Assembly: GCA_050181375.1 (NCBI GenBank) | Contig: JBFXDF010000162.1 | Span: forward strand, 1 to 8,669 | Length of the DNA stretch: 8,669 bases | Direction of reading: 5' to 3' | Source of the DNA: DATARH01 sp050181375 | GTDB taxonomy: Bacteria; Pseudomonadota; Alphaproteobacteria; ATCC43930; CGMCC-115725 | Shown: piece by piece, positions 7,069 to 8,669 of the stretch | Position numbering within the stretch: the first letter of the stretch is position 1 | Layout: every line of letters begins with the position of its first letter | Notes under the pieces: generated by a model | Databases searched by the model: none | What the model saw: only the letters and a program-made list of their open reading frames with translations | Told to the model about the DNA's origin: nothing | Translations under genes and position numbers: made by a program

Positions 7069-7367
7069 CCCCAATAGGGGCCCGAAAAGCTCCCTCTCAA
7101 TGTCCGAAACGGGGCATGGAGAGCCTGCCCGCTGGCGGCGCCGGCCCCGCGATACGGTCCGGCGGCGGCAGACAAGCGCCGATCCCGGATCACGGCATGA
7201 TGCGCGAAGAATATGGTCGAGACCGCGGCTCGCATCTGCCGGGCCGCGTCGGGGTTGGTGTTCCAGGCGGAGGCGGGCGCCTTTCAGGCCCGGTCATCTC
7301 GTCAACGACGCTCGCAGCGGCCGTTGCCGGAAATGCTCGCTGCTCCTCGATCGGATTGCGAACAACT
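7069..7367. other. Intergenic region between convergent operons, no convincing gene
   Basis: The 299 nt separate the stop of hemD from the stop of the minus-strand OsmC gene. A small inverted repeat, CCCC-AATA-GGGG, lies at 7069-7080 directly after the hemD stop, but only four pairs form and no T-run follows. An imperfect GC-rich dyad lies around 7141-7162 (CCGGCCC facing GGTCCGG). Short open frames here, such as one from ATG 7100 to 7375, translate into arginine-rich sequence without domain features and look like chance frames in GC-rich DNA. A stretch at about 7213-7290 has a weak GAF-like look and is listed separately. Confidence 0.7.
7213..7290 (+). pseudogene. Possible decayed fragment of a GAF-domain sensor protein (speculative)
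   Basis: Read from ATG 7213, the translation begins MVETAARICRAASGLVFQAE and continues AGAF, which resembles the first helix and strand of GAF domains in bacterial sensor kinases and cyclases (typical pattern: V-E-x-A-A-R-I/L-C-x-A-x-x-x-x-I/V-F). After this point the reading loses the resemblance, and a stop lies upstream in the same frame at 7198-7200. No neighbouring frame continues the domain clearly. It may be a relic of a larger gene or simple chance; the call rests on pattern memory over about 24 residues only. Confidence 0.2.
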
Positions 7368-7871
7368 TCAACTAATGCTTGCCTTCATCTTTGGCGGGTT
7401 TGTTAGTGTCTGCAGTACGACGCAATAGCGCTCGGTCAGCTTGAGAAGGCTCTCCTGCCGCTCCGCCGGTTCGTCGGTGTCCAGCATAAACGTGAGCCGG
7501 ATCTCGCGGAATCCGACTGGTGCGCTGCGCTCGACACCGAGTGTTCCGCGAAAGTCCAGATCGCCTTCAGCACTGACCGCCCCGCCACGCAGCCGGAAAT
7601 CGATAGCCGTTGCAACTGCCTTCAAGGTTACGCCGGCGCAGGCGACGAGAGCTTCGAGCAGCATATCCCCCGAACACGCTTCAAGGCCGGTGCCGCCGGT
7701 TGCCGGATGCAAACCTGCCTCGATCAGCGCCCGCCCGGTATCGAGCTTGCAAACGATCGCGTCGTCGGCGAGATCGCCATGCGCTCGCAGCGTGACAACC
7801 GCCGCGCCGGGATCGTCACGGTATTTTGCCTTGAGCGGAGCCTGGAGTTCGCGCAATTCCGTACTGTCCAT
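7368..7871 (-). CDS. OsmC family protein (putative thiol peroxidase-like)
   Basis: A 167-aa cytoplasmic protein of the OsmC/Ohr superfamily, whose characterised members use a pair of cysteines to reduce organic or inorganic peroxides. Numbering from ATG 7871, C78 lies in MLLEALVACAGVTLKAVA and C150 in LTERYCVVLQTL; these match the two conserved cysteine positions of the superfamily. Two further cysteines are C41 and C66 (the latter in EACSGD). The HPATGGTGLEACSGDMLLEA segment is typical of a large OsmC subgroup distinct from Ohr. ATG 7871 is preferred because AGGTGG lies just upstream and the MDSTELRELQAPLK start fits homologues as I remember them. ATG 7892 would add seven residues and overlap the upstream ABC gene by four bases (ATGA). 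The substrate is unknown. Co-orientation with an ABC ATPase suggests one transcript, but a functional link is not evident. Confidence 0.88.
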   Translation of the reverse strand: MDSTELRELQAPLKAKYRDDPGAAVVTLRAHGDLADDAIVCKLDTGRALIEAGLHPATGGTGLEACSGDMLLEALVACAGVTLKAVATAIDFRLRGGAVSAEGDLDFRGTLGVERSAPVGFREIRLTFMLDTDEPAERQESLLKLTERYCVVLQTLTNPPKMKASIS

Positions 7872-7874
7872 CCC

Positions 7875-7880
7875 CCACCT
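7875..7880 (-). promoter_or_regulatory. Ribosome binding site of the OsmC-family gene
   Basis: On the minus strand AGGTGG is followed by GGG and then ATG 7871. It favours the start at 7871 over the in-frame ATG codons at 7883 and 7892; the sequence before 7892 (GCCGCCGA) shows no Shine-Dalgarno match. Confidence 0.5.
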
Positions 7881-7888
7881 CATTTCGC

Positions 7889-8647
7889 TCATTCGGCGGC
7901 AGCCAACTTGAGCGCCGGCGGCTCGGCGGCGCCCGATAGATCATCGAACAATCTTTCCCGCCAGCGCGAAAGAAGCGGATCGCCGCGCCGGCGCGGACGC
8001 GGCAGGTCAATCTTTTCGTCGCGGCGGATCGTGCCCGGCCTCCCAAGCAACACGACGACCCGGTCGGCCAGCATCAGCGCCTCATCGATATCGTGCGTGA
8101 CAAAAAGCATCATCGGCCGATCGATCCGCCAGATGTCGAGCAGATGCTCCTGCAACGAGAGCCGTGTGAAGGCATCGAGCGCGCTGAATGGTTCATCCAG
8201 CAGCAGCACTTCGGGCCGGGTGACGAGCGCCCGTGCTATTGCAACGCGCTGCGCCATTCCGCCCGAGAGCTGCCGCGGCCAGGACTCGGCGGAATCAGCA
8301 AGTCCGACCCGGGCGAGCGCGGCCTCGGCGAGCGCGCGCTGCTCGGCGCGGGGCATTGTGCCGAGGCCGAACGCGACGTTGTCGCGCACCCGAAGCCACG
8401 GCATCAGGCGGGGCTCCTGAAAGACGAAACCGAGCTTCGGGCTGGGACCACAAACAATTTTCTCGTCGAGGACGACCTCGCCGCTCGACGGCGGCTCGAT
8501 GCCGCCGACGAGGCGCAACAGCGTGCTCTTGCCGGAACCGCTCGTCCCGAGGATCGCGACGATTTCGCCGGCGCTGACCGAGAACTCGATCGACTCGAGC
8601 GCCGTCGCGCCGTCAAACCGCTTGGAGAGCGCGCTGATCTCGAGCAT
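7889..8647 (-). CDS. ABC transporter ATP-binding protein, nitrate/sulfonate/taurine type
   Basis: A 252-aa ATPase energising an inner-membrane importer. All nucleotide-binding motifs are present: Walker A GTSGSGKST (34-42), Q-loop Q77 (FVFQEPRLMPW), signature LSGGMAQR (127-134), Walker B VLLLDEP (147-153), D-loop SALD (155-158) and H-loop H185 (FVTHDIDEA). The sequence style (LMPWLRVRDNVAFGL, DEPFSALDAFTRL) belongs to the SsuB/TauB/NrtD group that imports sulfonates, taurine, nitrate or related compounds. Substrate cannot be assigned because the permease and binding protein are not in the window; they may lie upstream, beyond 8669. Closeness to the nas genes makes a nitrate or nitrogen-source role tempting but unproven, as the gene is on the opposite strand. 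ATG 8647 gives the canonical length; GGAAAG just upstream is a modest ribosome site. The last 22 bases of the window contain no recognisable gene end. Confidence 0.93.
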   Translation of the reverse strand: MLEISALSKRFDGATALESIEFSVSAGEIVAILGTSGSGKSTLLRLVGGIEPPSSGEVVLDEKIVCGPSPKLGFVFQEPRLMPWLRVRDNVAFGLGTMPRAEQRALAEAALARVGLADSAESWPRQLSGGMAQRVAIARALVTRPEVLLLDEPFSALDAFTRLSLQEHLLDIWRIDRPMMLFVTHDIDEALMLADRVVVLLGRPGTIRRDEKIDLPRPRRRGDPLLSRWRERLFDDLSGAAEPPALKLAAAE

Positions 8648-8669
8648 GGCTTTCCGTGTTTCCGAACGA

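Noticed and set aside
7069..7080. CCCC-AATA-GGGG hairpin as a rho-independent terminator of the nas operon
   Set aside because: Only four base pairs and no T-run; too weak to support a terminator call.
7141..7162. GC-rich dyad as a regulatory operator
   Set aside because: Imperfect pairing, located between two convergent gene ends where a promoter-linked operator is not expected.
7100..7375. Open frame of 91 codons after hemD
   Set aside because: Arginine-rich, no domain or membrane features, no good ribosome site, and competing frames of similar length overlap it.

Overview
The window reads as a high-G+C (by eye about two thirds G+C) bacterial chromosome segment carrying a nitrate assimilation operon. 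Gene order, protein sequence style and a GC-rich palindromic repeat encoding a PLTPTLSP-type peptide all suggest an alphaproteobacterium, probably Hyphomicrobiales (Rhizobiales). This placement is inference from memory of similar clusters, not a database result.

Layout, plus strand, positions 1-7068: the 3' part of an NNP-family nitrate/nitrite transporter (1-548, 5' end outside the window); nirB, the NAD(P)H-nitrite reductase large subunit (553-3009); nirD, the small subunit with intact Rieske ligands (3028-3393); nasA, the Mo-bis-MGD assimilatory nitrate reductase (3390-6209); and a uroporphyrinogen-III synthase-like gene, hemD (6235-7068). Gaps are 4, 18, -4 and 25 nt, so these five genes look like one transcription unit. 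Together they take up nitrate, reduce it to nitrite (NasA), reduce nitrite to ammonium (NirBD), and probably help supply siroheme for NirB through uroporphyrinogen III.

Positions 7069-7367 hold no convincing gene. A short stretch there faintly resembles a GAF domain and may be a decayed fragment. On the minus strand, converging on the nas operon, lie an SsuB/TauB/NrtD-type ABC transporter ATPase (8647-7889) and an OsmC-family protein (7871 or 7892 down to 7368), tightly coupled to each other. The rest of the transporter, if present, lies beyond position 8669.

The most interesting item is a structured palindromic element of about 128 nt (5009-5136) lying inside nasA in an open frame. It adds roughly 45-50 residues between two well conserved parts of the enzyme without breaking the gene. 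This resembles Rickettsia palindromic elements in protein-coding genes. No CRISPR array, tRNA, rRNA or transposase was seen.
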